Origin: Vitreoscilla massiliensis | GTDB taxonomy: Bacteria > Pseudomonadota > Gammaproteobacteria > Burkholderiales > Neisseriaceae | Assembly (NCBI RefSeq): GCF_001457815.1 | Contig: NZ_LN898216.1 | Span: 248,001 to 312,000 of the forward strand | Length of the DNA: 64,000 nt | Direction of reading: 5' to 3' | Shown: piece by piece, positions 17,623 to 27,929 of the stretch | How positions within the stretch are numbered: position 1 is the first letter of the stretch | Layout of the letters: every line of letters starts with the position of its first letter | Position numbers and translations under genes: made by a program | Notes under the pieces: generated by a model | What the model saw: only the letters and a program-made list of their open reading frames with translations | The model's database searches: none | Told to the model about the DNA's origin: nothing

Positions 17623-18213
17623 TTAAGCATCAGCACCCACCAAAACGGTGGATTCGCTGGTGAAATGAAATGGCGGTATGACCAAATTGGTTGGTGCAGG
17701 TACGCCTTTGAACACGCGGCCAGCCAAGTCAAATTTGGAGCCATGACATGGGCAGAAAAAGCCGCCTTTCCAATCTGCGCCCAAATCAGCAGGCGCCAAA
17801 TCGGGACGGAATGTGGGCGAGCAACCCAAGTGGGTGCAAATACCGATGGCCACCAACAGATTGCTGTGTTCCGCGCGTGAGCGAGTAGCGTTTTTGGCAT
17901 ATTCAGGTTGGTGTTCAACGCTGGAGGCTGGGTCTACCAATGCCCCTTCCAAGCTCACCATGTCTTTGATTTGTTGTTCGGTTCGATTGACCAGCCAGAT
18001 AGGTTTGCCTTGCCACTCGATGGTGACCATTTGGCCCGCTTCTATCTTGCTAAAATCCACTTCCACTGGCGCACCAGCGGCCTTGGCTTTCTCAGAAGGA
18101 AACCAGCTTCCTACCAATGGCGTTGCCACGCCTACCACGGCCGCAGCCCCCGCGCCTGCGGTTGCCATGGTTAAAAAGCGGCGGCGACTCTGATTTATTT
18201 GTTGATTATCCAT
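17623..18213 (-). CDS. petA: Rieske iron-sulfur subunit of cytochrome bc1
   Basis: 196 residues. A twin-arginine N-terminus (SRRRFLTMATAG) and one membrane anchor lead to the Rieske domain. Cluster ligands are C126 and H128 in CTHLGC and C154 and H157 in CPCHGSKFD; C131 and C156 form the structural disulfide. Takes electrons from quinol. First gene of petABC; its leader region (18214-18335) shows no strong promoter. Confidence 0.96.
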   Translation of the reverse strand: MDNQQINQSRRRFLTMATAGAGAAAVVGVATPLVGSWFPSEKAKAAGAPVEVDFSKIEAGQMVTIEWQGKPIWLVNRTEQQIKDMVSLEGALVDPASSVEHQPEYAKNATRSRAEHSNLLVAIGICTHLGCSPTFRPDLAPADLGADWKGGFFCPCHGSKFDLAGRVFKGVPAPTNLVIPPFHFTSESTVLVGADA

Positions 18214-18335
18214 GTATCAGTCATCCTAATTAAGGGTGTTCCAGCAATCTGGACACGCAAGCAATGCTTGCGCATCACCCTGCTCCATTAAGCCCGAGGG
18301 TAAAATAACTGATATTGTTAAGAAGTGTTTTGATT

Positions 18336-19082
18336 TTAAGCAGGGTTTTGCTCATCAAAGAATTGGAAGCCAATGCCATGATGGGTTTCGATGTATTTTG
18401 CCAACGCTTGCACGCCGAATTTTTCGGTAGCATGGTGACCGGCAGACACAAAGGCCACGCCAGTCTCGCGCGCCAAATGGTATTGAGATTCAGAGATTTC
18501 GCCCGTGATATAAGCGTCTACACCCGCATCTATCGCCTCTTGGAAATAGCCTTGCGCACCACCAGTACACCATGCCACGCGCTTGATAGACTGCGCAGGA
18601 TTGCCAATGACGGTAGGCGTGCGCGCCAAGACGTTTTCTATCTTATTTGTTAATTCTTGCAAAGATTGCACCTCAGGCAACACCCCTTCGGCGAGCAAAT
18701 TTTGGTGGCCAAACTGGCTGAGCAGCTCCAAACCCAAGACTTTGCCCAATTGCGCATTGTTGCCCAGCACCGGATGGGCATCGAGCGGCAAATGGTAGCC
18801 AGCAATGTTCAGCCCCGCTTGCATCGCGGTTTGAATGCGTTTGAATTTCCAATCGGTAATCACCGTCGGCTCGCTCTTCCAAAACCAACCGTGGTGCACC
18901 AACAGCAAATCCGAGCCGTTTTCTATCGCCGCCTCTATCGCCGCCAAACTCGCGGTCACCGCGCAAGTGATGTGGCCGATTTCGGCCTTGCCTTGCAATT
19001 GCAAACCATTGGGCGCGTAGTCTTTGAACATGTCCACAGCCAATTCTTGCTGTAACCACGTCATCAATTCATTACGTTGCAT
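18336..19082 (-). CDS. NIF3/YbgI-family dinuclear metal-centre protein
   Basis: 248 residues. The start is taken at ATG 19082 because AAAGG is correctly spaced for it and touches the ATG two codons upstream. Features are YAPNGLQLQG, DLLLVHHGWFW (metal-binding His pair), AGYHLPLDAHP and, near the end, FVSAGHHATEKFGVQAL. These match NIF3/YbgI proteins (often listed as GTP cyclohydrolase I type 2-like), hexameric metalloproteins of uncertain substrate. It is upstream of petA on the same strand. Confidence 0.9.
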   Translation of the reverse strand: MQRNELMTWLQQELAVDMFKDYAPNGLQLQGKAEIGHITCAVTASLAAIEAAIENGSDLLLVHHGWFWKSEPTVITDWKFKRIQTAMQAGLNIAGYHLPLDAHPVLGNNAQLGKVLGLELLSQFGHQNLLAEGVLPEVQSLQELTNKIENVLARTPTVIGNPAQSIKRVAWCTGGAQGYFQEAIDAGVDAYITGEISESQYHLARETGVAFVSAGHHATEKFGVQALAKYIETHHGIGFQFFDEQNPA

Positions 19083-19458
19083 CGTCATCCTTTACAGGCC
19101 GCATTTCATCACAGCCACAGTCTTTTTAAAATAAAACAGTGATTCAGGTAACATCACCATCATGAAGCGGCCTGTAAACCTGTTGCGATCGCTTACAGGC
19201 CGCATTGAATAGACATCGCCAACGATTGTAACAGCACCGCTTGTCTTGGCAATACCGGTAACGCCTTGCCGCTGCTTCCTTACGTCAACACCAACAGCTC
19301 GACACCCAGATGCGCTTATATGGGTTTACAGGCCGCATATCAGCTCTTAAACACGGATATGGCAGCTCAGGCTATCAAGCCATAAATCCATTGATGCTGC
19401 CATGCATCCACGCAGGCTTTACCCTCACGCTATTGAACAACACACCAAGCACACAGCC
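19083..19458. other. Non-coding gap with DUS-like words
   Basis: About 375 bases between the NIF3-family gene and the groEL terminator. It holds a single word near 19090, an inverted pair (about 19164-19205) and another single word near 19325. No reading frame with a ribosome-binding site and no clear RNA structure were seen. Confidence 0.5.
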
Positions 19459-19492
19459 ATAAAAAAACCCCGCCGAAGCGGGGTTTTTTACC
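19459..19492 (-). terminator. Rho-independent terminator of the gro operon
   Basis: AAAAAAACCCCGC, a CGAA loop and GCGGGGTTTTTT form a strong GC hairpin with flanking A/T runs, 20 bases beyond the groEL stop codon. Confidence 0.9.
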
Positions 19493-19510
19493 AACATGTG
19501 ACTGCGTGAA

Positions 19511-21148
<1,638 letters not shown>

Positions 21149-21180
21149 GTTACATCTCCAAAATTTAATCTATGAGTTTG

Positions 21181-21627
21181 TTAATTGAAATTCATTAAGC
21201 GGTAAGCCACTTCATAATGGTCATCAGCTTTGACAGGGCGCACGGCCAAATACCAAGTGCCGTCAAATGGAATTTGGAACAAATGGCGGGCAGAGGTAAT
21301 GCCAAAGCCGCCTATGTATTGATGCTGTTGACCGGTTTTGAAGGCTTCAAAATTGGCTTCATCAAAAACGAACATGTCTACTGGTGCGCCATCGTGGCCC
21401 ACTTCGACACCTTGAACTTTGCCTTTAAGCTCACCCAATTCCCAGAAACGAAACTCAAACGTTTGTTGAGCATCGCCGGAAACCGAAGTTGCGTTTTGTT
21501 CGTTACTGTGTAACTTTTCTGAGGGAGTGTCCTCAACCTTGACGCTGTTTGTTGCTTCAGTGCTGACAGTTTCTGCCACCGGGGCAGTGTCTTTCTTGGT
21601 TCTTGCAGTAGTGGTTCGTTTAGCCAT
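21181..21627 (-). CDS. DUF1883-like protein inserted between groES and groEL
   Basis: 148 residues. The first 50 or so are Lys/Thr/Glu/Ser-rich and probably disordered (MAKRTTTARTKKDTAPVAET). The rest (about 55-148) looks like a compact beta domain. Its VDMFVFDEANFEAFKTGQQH and YIGGFGITSARHLFQIPFDG stretches resemble the DUF1883 pattern of an NF pair, Y-x-GG, S and P-x-x-G-x-W-Y. The family's biochemical role is unknown, though it is sometimes joined to TIR domains. Five bases follow groES and 32 precede groEL, so it must be co-transcribed with the chaperonin. No signal peptide. Confidence 0.7.
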   Translation of the reverse strand: MAKRTTTARTKKDTAPVAETVSTEATNSVKVEDTPSEKLHSNEQNATSVSGDAQQTFEFRFWELGELKGKVQGVEVGHDGAPVDMFVFDEANFEAFKTGQQHQYIGGFGITSARHLFQIPFDGTWYLAVRPVKADDHYEVAYRLMNFN

Positions 21628-21632
21628 AATGA

Positions 21633-21920
21633 TTAGTCCATGATTGCGAAAACTTCGTCTTCTTTCATTACCAACAACTCTTGGCCGTCTACTTTAACGG
21701 TTTGGCCAGAGTACTTGCCGAAAATCACTTTGTCGCCCACTTTAACATCCAAAGCTTGACGTTCGCCATTGTCGCCACGTTTGCCCGCGCCTACCGCAAC
21801 CACTTCACCCATATCAGGTTTTTCAGCAGCCGCGCCTGGCAATACGATGCCAGAAGCCGTTTTTTCTTCCGCTTCAACACGTTTAACTACGATGCGATCA
21901 TGTAAAGGACGAATAGCCAT
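21633..21920 (-). CDS. groS: Co-chaperonin GroES
   Basis: 95 residues from ATG 21920, with GGAG upstream. MAIRPLHDRIVVKRVEAEEKTASGIVLPGAAAEKPDMGEVVAVGAG and the DGQELLVMKEDEVFAIMD end are typical GroES. It caps the GroEL ring. A 45-codon upstream extension is rejected because it reads through the promoter. First gene of the gro operon. Confidence 0.97.
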   Translation of the reverse strand: MAIRPLHDRIVVKRVEAEEKTASGIVLPGAAAEKPDMGEVVAVGAGKRGDNGERQALDVKVGDKVIFGKYSGQTVKVDGQELLVMKEDEVFAIMD

Positions 21921-22021
21921 GTTTTCATTCTCCAAAAAAAACGTATGCGGACTGTGCCGCGTTCCATCAAAATAAATGCGTCTGTTATTTAAACACACGC
22001 TAACAATCTTACTGGGGGAAC

Positions 22022-22049
22022 AAATAAGGCTGATACAGCAAAATTCAAG
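22022..22049 (-). promoter_or_regulatory. Heat-shock (sigma-32-type) promoter of groES-X-groEL
   Basis: On the minus strand CTTGAA (22044-22049) is followed after 14 bases by CCTTATTT (22022-22029). This fits the sigma-32 pattern CTTGAA-N13-15-CCCCATNT with two changes in the second box. It lies about 100 bases upstream of groES. No CIRCE inverted repeat is seen, so control is probably by sigma-32 rather than HrcA. Confidence 0.55.
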
Positions 22050-22203
22050 CCCCAAAATTTAAAAAAAATTACATTGTATTTCAATCATCTGGTTTTACAG
22101 GCTGCTTAATCCAGACTCAAAACCTTGTCCAACTCTATGAAAGGCGTGGCTTTTCTCTGTGAAGGGGTTTAACATCATTAACCTGTTCTTGAAGGAAAGC
22201 CGT

Positions 22204-24912
22204 ATGCTGTTACACTCACTGCTCAGTAATCCCAAAGATGCACCCCTGCTCGCCGATGTTTCGTATTTAAGCGGCGCTTTATTGGACGTGTTACAACACG
22301 AAACCAATGCCAATGTGATTGCGGTTCTGAACGAACTGCTCAAAACCCAAGATGCCACGGCAACGCTACACAAATGGCTGCCGCAACTGGATGGCACCCA
22401 AACCGAACAATTGATACGCGCATGCAGCTTGTTTGCCCAAGTGTTCAACATCGCCGAAGACGCGCACCACGAACGCCGCCGTTTGAGCCACGAGCAATCG
22501 GGCAATAACGAACGCCAAGGCAGCTTGCGTGCCACCGTCAAAGCCTTAAAACCGCATTTGAATACGGCACAATTACAGGCCGCTTTAAACCAAACCCAAG
22601 TGTCTGCGGTTTTGACTGCGCACCCAACCGAGGTGCAACGCCAAACCATCTTGGGCATTAACCGCCGCATCCGCACCATTTTAGACCAGCGCGGCCATAC
22701 CTTAAGCCGCCAAGACAGCGAAGATTTGGACTGGGACATCCGTGCCACCTTGCTGACTTTGTGGCAAACCAACGAAACCCGCCCCTTCAAGATCAGTGTT
22801 GAAGACGAAATCAGCAATGGCTTGGGCTATTTCAATTTGAGCTTCTTGCAAGCCTTACCCAAGTTATACCGCAATATGCAACGCACTTTGCAAGACGCTT
22901 ACCCCGACATCCAATTGCCAAACATTTTGCAAATCGGTGGCTGGATCGGTGGCGACCGCGATGGCAATCCAAATGTGTCTGCCGACACCTTGCGCTTTGC
23001 CGTACGCAAACAAGCCGATGTGATTTTCCATTATTACCGCGATGAATTGGCCGGCCTGTACAAAGAATTGCCATTGTCAGAACGCCGCATCGACGTGTCT
23101 CCAGCGGTGCAAGCCTTGTCTGAGCGCTCGCCCGACACCGAACGCGCGCGCGCAGAAGAACCTTACCGCCGTGCCATTGCCACCATCGTGGCGCGCATCG
23201 TCGCTTCAGGCCGTGCCTTGGGTTTGACCTTGGGCTCACGCGTGGGCTTGCTCGAGCCTTACGAGAACGTCGAAGCCTTTATCGCCGACTTACAAGCCAT
23301 CGCCGACTCACTGGAGCAACATGGCAGCGCCTTATTGGTACACGGCCGTTTGCAACAATTGATTCGCTCTGCTTCGGTGTTTGGCTTCTATTTGATGCCG
23401 CTGGACTTGCGCCAACACGCCGCTTTCCATGCCGACACCGTCGCCGATTTGTTTGCTCACGCCGGTTTGGAAGACTTCTTAAGCCTCAACGATGCCGAGC
23501 GCAGCCAAGTGTTGTTGCGTGAATTGTCGAACCAACGCCCGTTGTTCAACCGTTTTGTCACTTACAGCGACATGACCCAACGCGAATTGGCGATTTTTCA
23601 GGCCGCTCACGACATCAAAAACCAATTTGGTGAAAGCGCAATCAACCAAGCAATCATCTCCAATTGCGAAACCGTCAGCGACATGTTGTGCTTGGCCTTG
23701 TTGTTAAAAGAGTCTGGCCTATTGTCGGTAGACGACGCCGGCAAACCGAGCTCACGCATCAACATCGTGCCTTTGTTTGAAACCATCGAAGCCTTGGAAG
23801 ACTGCATAGGCGTGATGGACACCTTGTTCAGCATAGACTGGTACCAAGCCTTGCTCGCCAGCCGCGAACACCGCCAAGAAATCATGCTCGGCTATTCCGA
23901 CAGCAATAAAGACGGCGGTTATGTCACCAGCCAATGGTCGCTCTACCAAGCGGAAGCGCAATTGGTTGAAGTCTTCGCCAAACACAATGTCAAAATGCGT
24001 CTGTTCCACGGCCGTGGCGGCAGTGTCGGTCGTGGCGGTGGCCCGTCTTTCCAAGCCATCTTGGCACAACCTGCCGGCTCGGTGGCCAGCCAAATTCGCA
24101 TTACCGAACAAGGTGAGGTGATTTCGGCCAAATACACCGATGTCGCCAATGCCGAACGCAATTTGGAAACCTTGGTGGCGGCCACTTTGGAAGCGTCTTT
24201 GTTGCCACATGCGACCGAAGAGCCGGATACCGAATTGATGCAAGCCTTGTCGGACACCGCGTTTGCGCATTACCGCAAATTGATTACCCACCAAGGTTTC
24301 ATTGATTTCTTCTTGCAAACCACGCCAATTGAAGCGATTGCCAGTTTGAACATCGGCAGCCGTCCAGCTTCGCGCAAGACTTTGGCGAAAATCCAAGATT
24401 TGCGCGCGATTCCGTGGGTATTCTCATGGACACAAACGCGCTTGATTTTGCCGGCTTGGTACGGTTTCGGCACAGCAGTTGCCAGCGTGTGCGAACAAAA
24501 CCCTGCAGCGTTGGCAAGCTTGCGTCACCAAGCCAAACACTCGGCGTTTATCCAAGCGATGTTGTCGAACATGGAGCAAGTATTGGCCAAAACCGATTTG
24601 GACATTGCCCGCTCTTACATCGCTTTGAGCCAAGACCAAGAGCAAGCGCAAGCGATTTTTGACTTGATTGAGCAAGAATACCACCGCAGTCGTCAGGCCT
24701 TGGCCGACATCATCGGCTCGACCGAGTTGTTAAAGCAAAACCGTTCATTGGCGCGCTCGTTGGCGCTGCGTATGCCGTTCTTGAATGCGCTGAACTGGTT
24801 GCAAGTGCGCTTATTGCAAGACTTGAAACAAGCGCCGCAAGACGCGCAATTGTTGGCGATGGTGCACTCCACCATCAACGGCATTGCCCAAGGTTTGCGC
24901 AATACCGGTTAA
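22204..24912 (+). CDS. ppc: Phosphoenolpyruvate carboxylase
   Basis: 902 residues from ATG 22204, with GAAGGAAA at good spacing; the upstream extension is rejected. Catalytic and binding motifs are in order: VLTAHPTEVQR (H140), GGWIGGDRDGNPNV, the LGYSDSNKDGGYVTSQW block, FHGRGGSVGRGGGPS and the FSWTQTRLILPAWYGFG region. It ends in the conserved NTG. Makes oxaloacetate from PEP and bicarbonate to refill the TCA cycle. One DUS-like word is embedded (LQAA). Divergent from the gro operon, with a terminator at 24951. Confidence 0.97.
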   Translation: MLLHSLLSNPKDAPLLADVSYLSGALLDVLQHETNANVIAVLNELLKTQDATATLHKWLPQLDGTQTEQLIRACSLFAQVFNIAEDAHHERRRLSHEQSGNNERQGSLRATVKALKPHLNTAQLQAALNQTQVSAVLTAHPTEVQRQTILGINRRIRTILDQRGHTLSRQDSEDLDWDIRATLLTLWQTNETRPFKISVEDEISNGLGYFNLSFLQALPKLYRNMQRTLQDAYPDIQLPNILQIGGWIGGDRDGNPNVSADTLRFAVRKQADVIFHYYRDELAGLYKELPLSERRIDVSPAVQALSERSPDTERARAEEPYRRAIATIVARIVASGRALGLTLGSRVGLLEPYENVEAFIADLQAIADSLEQHGSALLVHGRLQQLIRSASVFGFYLMPLDLRQHAAFHADTVADLFAHAGLEDFLSLNDAERSQVLLRELSNQRPLFNRFVTYSDMTQRELAIFQAAHDIKNQFGESAINQAIISNCETVSDMLCLALLLKESGLLSVDDAGKPSSRINIVPLFETIEALEDCIGVMDTLFSIDWYQALLASREHRQEIMLGYSDSNKDGGYVTSQWSLYQAEAQLVEVFAKHNVKMRLFHGRGGSVGRGGGPSFQAILAQPAGSVASQIRITEQGEVISAKYTDVANAERNLETLVAATLEASLLPHATEEPDTELMQALSDTAFAHYRKLITHQGFIDFFLQTTPIEAIASLNIGSRPASRKTLAKIQDLRAIPWVFSWTQTRLILPAWYGFGTAVASVCEQNPAALASLRHQAKHSAFIQAMLSNMEQVLAKTDLDIARSYIALSQDQEQAQAIFDLIEQEYHRSRQALADIIGSTELLKQNRSLARSLALRMPFLNALNWLQVRLLQDLKQAPQDAQLLAMVHSTINGIAQGLRNTG

Positions 24913-24950
24913 GCTTTAAGCGGCCTGTAAATTGACCTACCAACCCTCCA

Positions 24951-24976
24951 ACACCCAGCCTAGGCTGGGTGTTTTT
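24951..24976 (+). terminator. Rho-independent terminator after ppc
   Basis: CACCCAGCC-TA-GGCTGGGTG followed by TTTTT, about 40 bases after the ppc stop; a single DUS-like word lies between the two. Confidence 0.88.
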
Positions 24977-25128
24977 GCATCGCCAAATCTTGTGCACGCT
25001 GGATACGCACGCTTGAGCAACACACTAAACTACCCGCCTCTCATCCACAGCATGCTATAGGCAAATCGCTGCGTTTTCGCTACAGTAAAACCCTTACCCA
25101 CCGACGATAAGGACTGGCTATATTAGAT

Positions 25129-25848
25129 TTGCAGCAGTATTCGGCTTTGAGTTTTGATGTGTATGGCACCTTGATTGATTGGGAAGCGGGCATCGCCTCC
25201 GTGTTGCGACCGTGGGCTGAGCGCCACGGCGCGGGTTTGGACGATGAGGCATTGCTACTGGCCTATGCCGACAATGAGGCGGCGGTAGAGCGTGATTGCC
25301 CGCAATTGGTCTATCCCGAGGTGTTACAGGCCGCATTTCGCCGCACCGCCAAGGATTTAAACCTGCCTGTAAACGATACCGACATTCAAGCCTTGGGACG
25401 CTCGGTGCCCGATTGGCCAGCGTTTGCCGACACCCACGAGGCCTTGAGCCGCTTAAAACAGCATTACCAATTGATTATTTTGTCCAATGTGCACGCAGAA
25501 GGCGTGGCCGGGAGCATCCAGCGCATGGATGTGGTCTTCGACCAAGTGCTTACCGCCGAAGCCATAGGCTCGTACAAACCCAGCGCGCGCAATTTCCAAT
25601 TCTTATTGCAAAAGGTGGGCGAAGCGGGACACCGCCCAGCGCAATTGCTGCACGTGGCACAGTCTTTGTTCCACGACCATGTGCCGGCCAAAGCCGCGGG
25701 TTTGGACACGGTGTGGATTAACCGCCGTCACGACAAACCCGGCTGGGGCGCGACTCCCAACCCTGGGGTAGCAGTACAGGCCGATTTGACCTTCCCAAGT
25801 TTGGCAGCGTTTGCCGATGCGGTGGATGCAGCGTTTGCGGCAGTGTAA
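25129..25848 (+). CDS. Haloacid dehalogenase, type II (HAD family)
   Basis: 239 residues. SALSFDVYGTLIDWEAG gives nucleophile D10. Other type-II features are LSNVHAEGV (motif II Ser-Asn), AEAIGSYKPSARNFQFLL (motif III Lys) and LHVAQSLFHDHVPAKAAGLDTVWINR (motif IV and the C-terminal signature). Family members hydrolyse 2-haloacids, but many act on other phosphate or carbon substrates. The start is uncertain: TTG 25129 is about 15 bases from AAGGA, and no ATG lies in frame nearby. Two DUS-like words lie inside (LQAA and LPVND). Confidence 0.85.
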   Translation: MQQYSALSFDVYGTLIDWEAGIASVLRPWAERHGAGLDDEALLLAYADNEAAVERDCPQLVYPEVLQAAFRRTAKDLNLPVNDTDIQALGRSVPDWPAFADTHEALSRLKQHYQLIILSNVHAEGVAGSIQRMDVVFDQVLTAEAIGSYKPSARNFQFLLQKVGEAGHRPAQLLHVAQSLFHDHVPAKAAGLDTVWINRRHDKPGWGATPNPGVAVQADLTFPSLAAFADAVDAAFAAV

Positions 25849-25952
25849 TCGTGGTTCAGTGCGCTCAGTCGGTTTGCAACGGCTTGAGCGCAACTCATGC
25901 TGTATCAGTATTACAAAACACAAACGTGTTTGCGACTCACTTTGCCATATTG

Positions 25953-25983
25953 AAGCGGCCTGTAAATCATTTACAGGCCGCTT
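25953..25983. terminator. DUS-pair hairpin between convergent genes
   Basis: AAGCGGCCTGTAAA and TTTACAGGCCGCTT form a perfect stem around TCA. It sits between the convergent haloacid dehalogenase and glycosyltransferase genes, so it can serve both, although T-runs are weak. Confidence 0.65.
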
Positions 25984-25988
25984 GTGTT

Positions 25989-26939
25989 TCATCCGTATTG
26001 TTTGCCGCTTTTGGCTTTTTTATCCAGCAGTTGGTGTTTGAAGTGTATGCCTGAAAACACTTGGTATTCGTCCAAGCTGCGTTCAAAACCCAAGCCGTAT
26101 TGCTCCAATTGATGAATGGCGCGCACATCGTCGGCTTTTTTGATGCGCAGCAAATGGCGGCAGCGCTGCTGCGCCAATTCGTCTTTCAGCGACCATTGCT
26201 TGTGGTCTTGCCAATGCAACGGGCGCTTGTTGAGGTTTTTGTAGTCGTGCCACATGAATGGCTGATTGGGCAAATACAGGTTGTAACCGTGCGTCCACAA
26301 ACGCGCCGCATAGGTGATTTCCTCACCGTGAAAATAAATATACGGGTCGTACGGCACTTGCTTGAACATGTCGGCGCGGCCAAACAAACTGCCGGCGGCA
26401 ATAAACGCGGTTTGCGCACATTGTTTTGGTGCGGCCTGTACCTCTATTGCGCCAGAAGTGACTTCGGGCAATTGCGTGGCACGAAAGCTTTGCACATTGA
26501 AATACGTGTACATCTGCTTATCGAGTTCGCCCGTTTCGGTATCAAAACCCATAGGATAATGGGTAATCACCGCTTGCTCATCGCCGATGTTGGCATACAT
26601 TTGCAGCAAATCCGTGTCCCAATGGCGGGCAAAACGGCTGTGGCTGTCGATTTGCAAAGCATAGTCTTGTTCGGCCAATAATTTGTTCCACACATAACCG
26701 CGTGCCCAACACGCCCCTTGCGCCTCGTTATAATCGAGCACATGTTGCAACATATTGGCGCGGTCTGCCGCCACGCAGTCTTGGTCTTCTTGCAAATGAA
26801 TTTGATTGAACACGCCAACAAACACCCGCTCAGGGTGCTCGGCTTGCTCAAACAAAGACGCCACCGTCAGCGGCAATTGCGCATCGCGGTAAGAGGCAAT
26901 GGAAACAAAAATAGTGGCTTCGGATAAGGGCTTCATCAT
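25989..26939 (-). CDS. Glycosyltransferase of the GlcNAc (Skp1-GnT-like) family
   Basis: 316 residues. IFVSIASYRDAQLPLTVASLFEQAEHPERVFVGVFNQ, then YALQIDSHSRFARHWD (the DSH replaces the DxD nucleotide-sugar site), and later YFHGEEITYAARLWTHGYNLYLP and a PFMWHDY segment. This layout is typical of the GlcNAc family (Pfam GlcNAc), first known from Dictyostelium Skp1 N-acetylglucosaminyltransferase and also found in bacteria. Probably a cytoplasmic enzyme; the acceptor is unknown. No other glycan gene is near. Two ATG codons are possible at the start, with a weak ribosome-binding site. Confidence 0.8.
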   Translation of the reverse strand: MMKPLSEATIFVSIASYRDAQLPLTVASLFEQAEHPERVFVGVFNQIHLQEDQDCVAADRANMLQHVLDYNEAQGACWARGYVWNKLLAEQDYALQIDSHSRFARHWDTDLLQMYANIGDEQAVITHYPMGFDTETGELDKQMYTYFNVQSFRATQLPEVTSGAIEVQAAPKQCAQTAFIAAGSLFGRADMFKQVPYDPYIYFHGEEITYAARLWTHGYNLYLPNQPFMWHDYKNLNKRPLHWQDHKQWSLKDELAQQRCRHLLRIKKADDVRAIHQLEQYGLGFERSLDEYQVFSGIHFKHQLLDKKAKSGKQYG

Positions 26940-27141
26940 TAACTGGGTGAGCTACACTCTCAAAAAAAGGGGAACGGGCGATGCATCTTGCGCCCTCGTA
27001 TCATGTGCATGAACACAAATTGGTGCACACACTATAAAACACCCACTGCGGTAATGCTGGGTTTTTACCTGACTTTAAGTATACTGAATAGCAGCAAGCA
27101 CTTGAGCCATTCCGTCGTTTTGCCAATCTACAAGGAAAACC

Positions 27142-27561
27142 ATGTCATTAAATCAACAACAAATCACCGCCCTGTTGCAACAACACTTCCCGCAAATTCA
27201 GGATGAAATCAGCATCGACGCCTTGAATGCCACCGAAGCCATTGTGCGCTTGAGCGTGAACAACCGCCATTTGCGTCCGGGTAACACGGTGTCAGGGCCA
27301 TCGATGTTTTTGCTCGCCGATGTCGCGGCCTATATTGCCATCTTGGCACAAGTGGGGGCACGCACACAGGCAGTCACCACCTCGGCGCACATTGATTTTC
27401 TGCGCAAGCCCCAAGCCCATGCCGACATCCTCGCCACCACCAAGGTATTGAAGATAGGCAAGCAATTGGCTGTGGCCGATGTGTATTTGTATTCTGAGAA
27501 CGATGAGCACATGGTGGCGCGCGCCAACATGACTTATTCTTTGCCGCCGACCACAGCATGA
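27142..27561 (+). CDS. PaaI-type hotdog thioesterase
   Basis: 139 residues with one hotdog domain. VRLSVNNRHLRPGNTVSGPSMFLLADVAAYIAIL contains the central helix with the catalytic acidic residue. TSAHIDFLRKPQAHADILATTKVLKIGKQLAVADVYLY is the conserved second half. Such proteins hydrolyse acyl-CoA thioesters in the cytoplasm; the substrate is unknown. Its 3' end overlaps speD by 28 bases in convergent orientation. Confidence 0.85.
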   Translation: MSLNQQQITALLQQHFPQIQDEISIDALNATEAIVRLSVNNRHLRPGNTVSGPSMFLLADVAAYIAILAQVGARTQAVTTSAHIDFLRKPQAHADILATTKVLKIGKQLAVADVYLYSENDEHMVARANMTYSLPPTTA

Positions 27562-27920
27562 GCAGACTCGCTCACCAAAGCGCCACGACTGAGCACGGTA
27601 CTGTGACTGTGCTCGGCCTGTAATTCGGCGCGCAGCAATTGCAAAGCCGCTTCGATGCGGTGGTGTCCACACATGAATATGTCTATGGCGGCGTAAGCGT
27701 TTTCGGGCCAAGTGTGGATGCTGAGGTGGGATTCTGCCAACAACAACACGCCCGTGACCCCGCCTTCACCCCCAAAAGTGTGAAAATGGCTGCCCAAGAT
27801 TGTGGCCTCAGCCGCCACGGCGGCGCGCCTGAGCAAGGCTTCAATCTGTACCGCATCGCGCGCCCAAGCGCTGTCGATGCCATACACATCAAAGAGACAA
27901 TGTTGACCCATAGCTTGCAT
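27534..27920 (-). CDS. speD: S-adenosylmethionine decarboxylase proenzyme (SpeD/SpeH, class 1b)
   Basis: 128 residues from ATG 27920, with AAGGG upstream. The self-processing site ESHLSIHTWPE gives cleavage before S64, which becomes the pyruvoyl group; H69 and C84 (FMCGHH) are the other catalytic residues, matching the spacing of the Thermotoga enzyme. Produces decarboxylated SAM, the aminopropyl donor for spermidine. It is the last gene of the minus-strand polyamine/membrane cluster, and a divergent aminopropyltransferase-like gene lies at its other end. Confidence 0.95.
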   Translation of the reverse strand: MQAMGQHCLFDVYGIDSAWARDAVQIEALLRRAAVAAEATILGSHFHTFGGEGGVTGVLLLAESHLSIHTWPENAYAAIDIFMCGHHRIEAALQLLRAELQAEHSHSTVLSRGALVSESAHAVVGGKE

Positions 27921-27929
27921 GGACTACCC

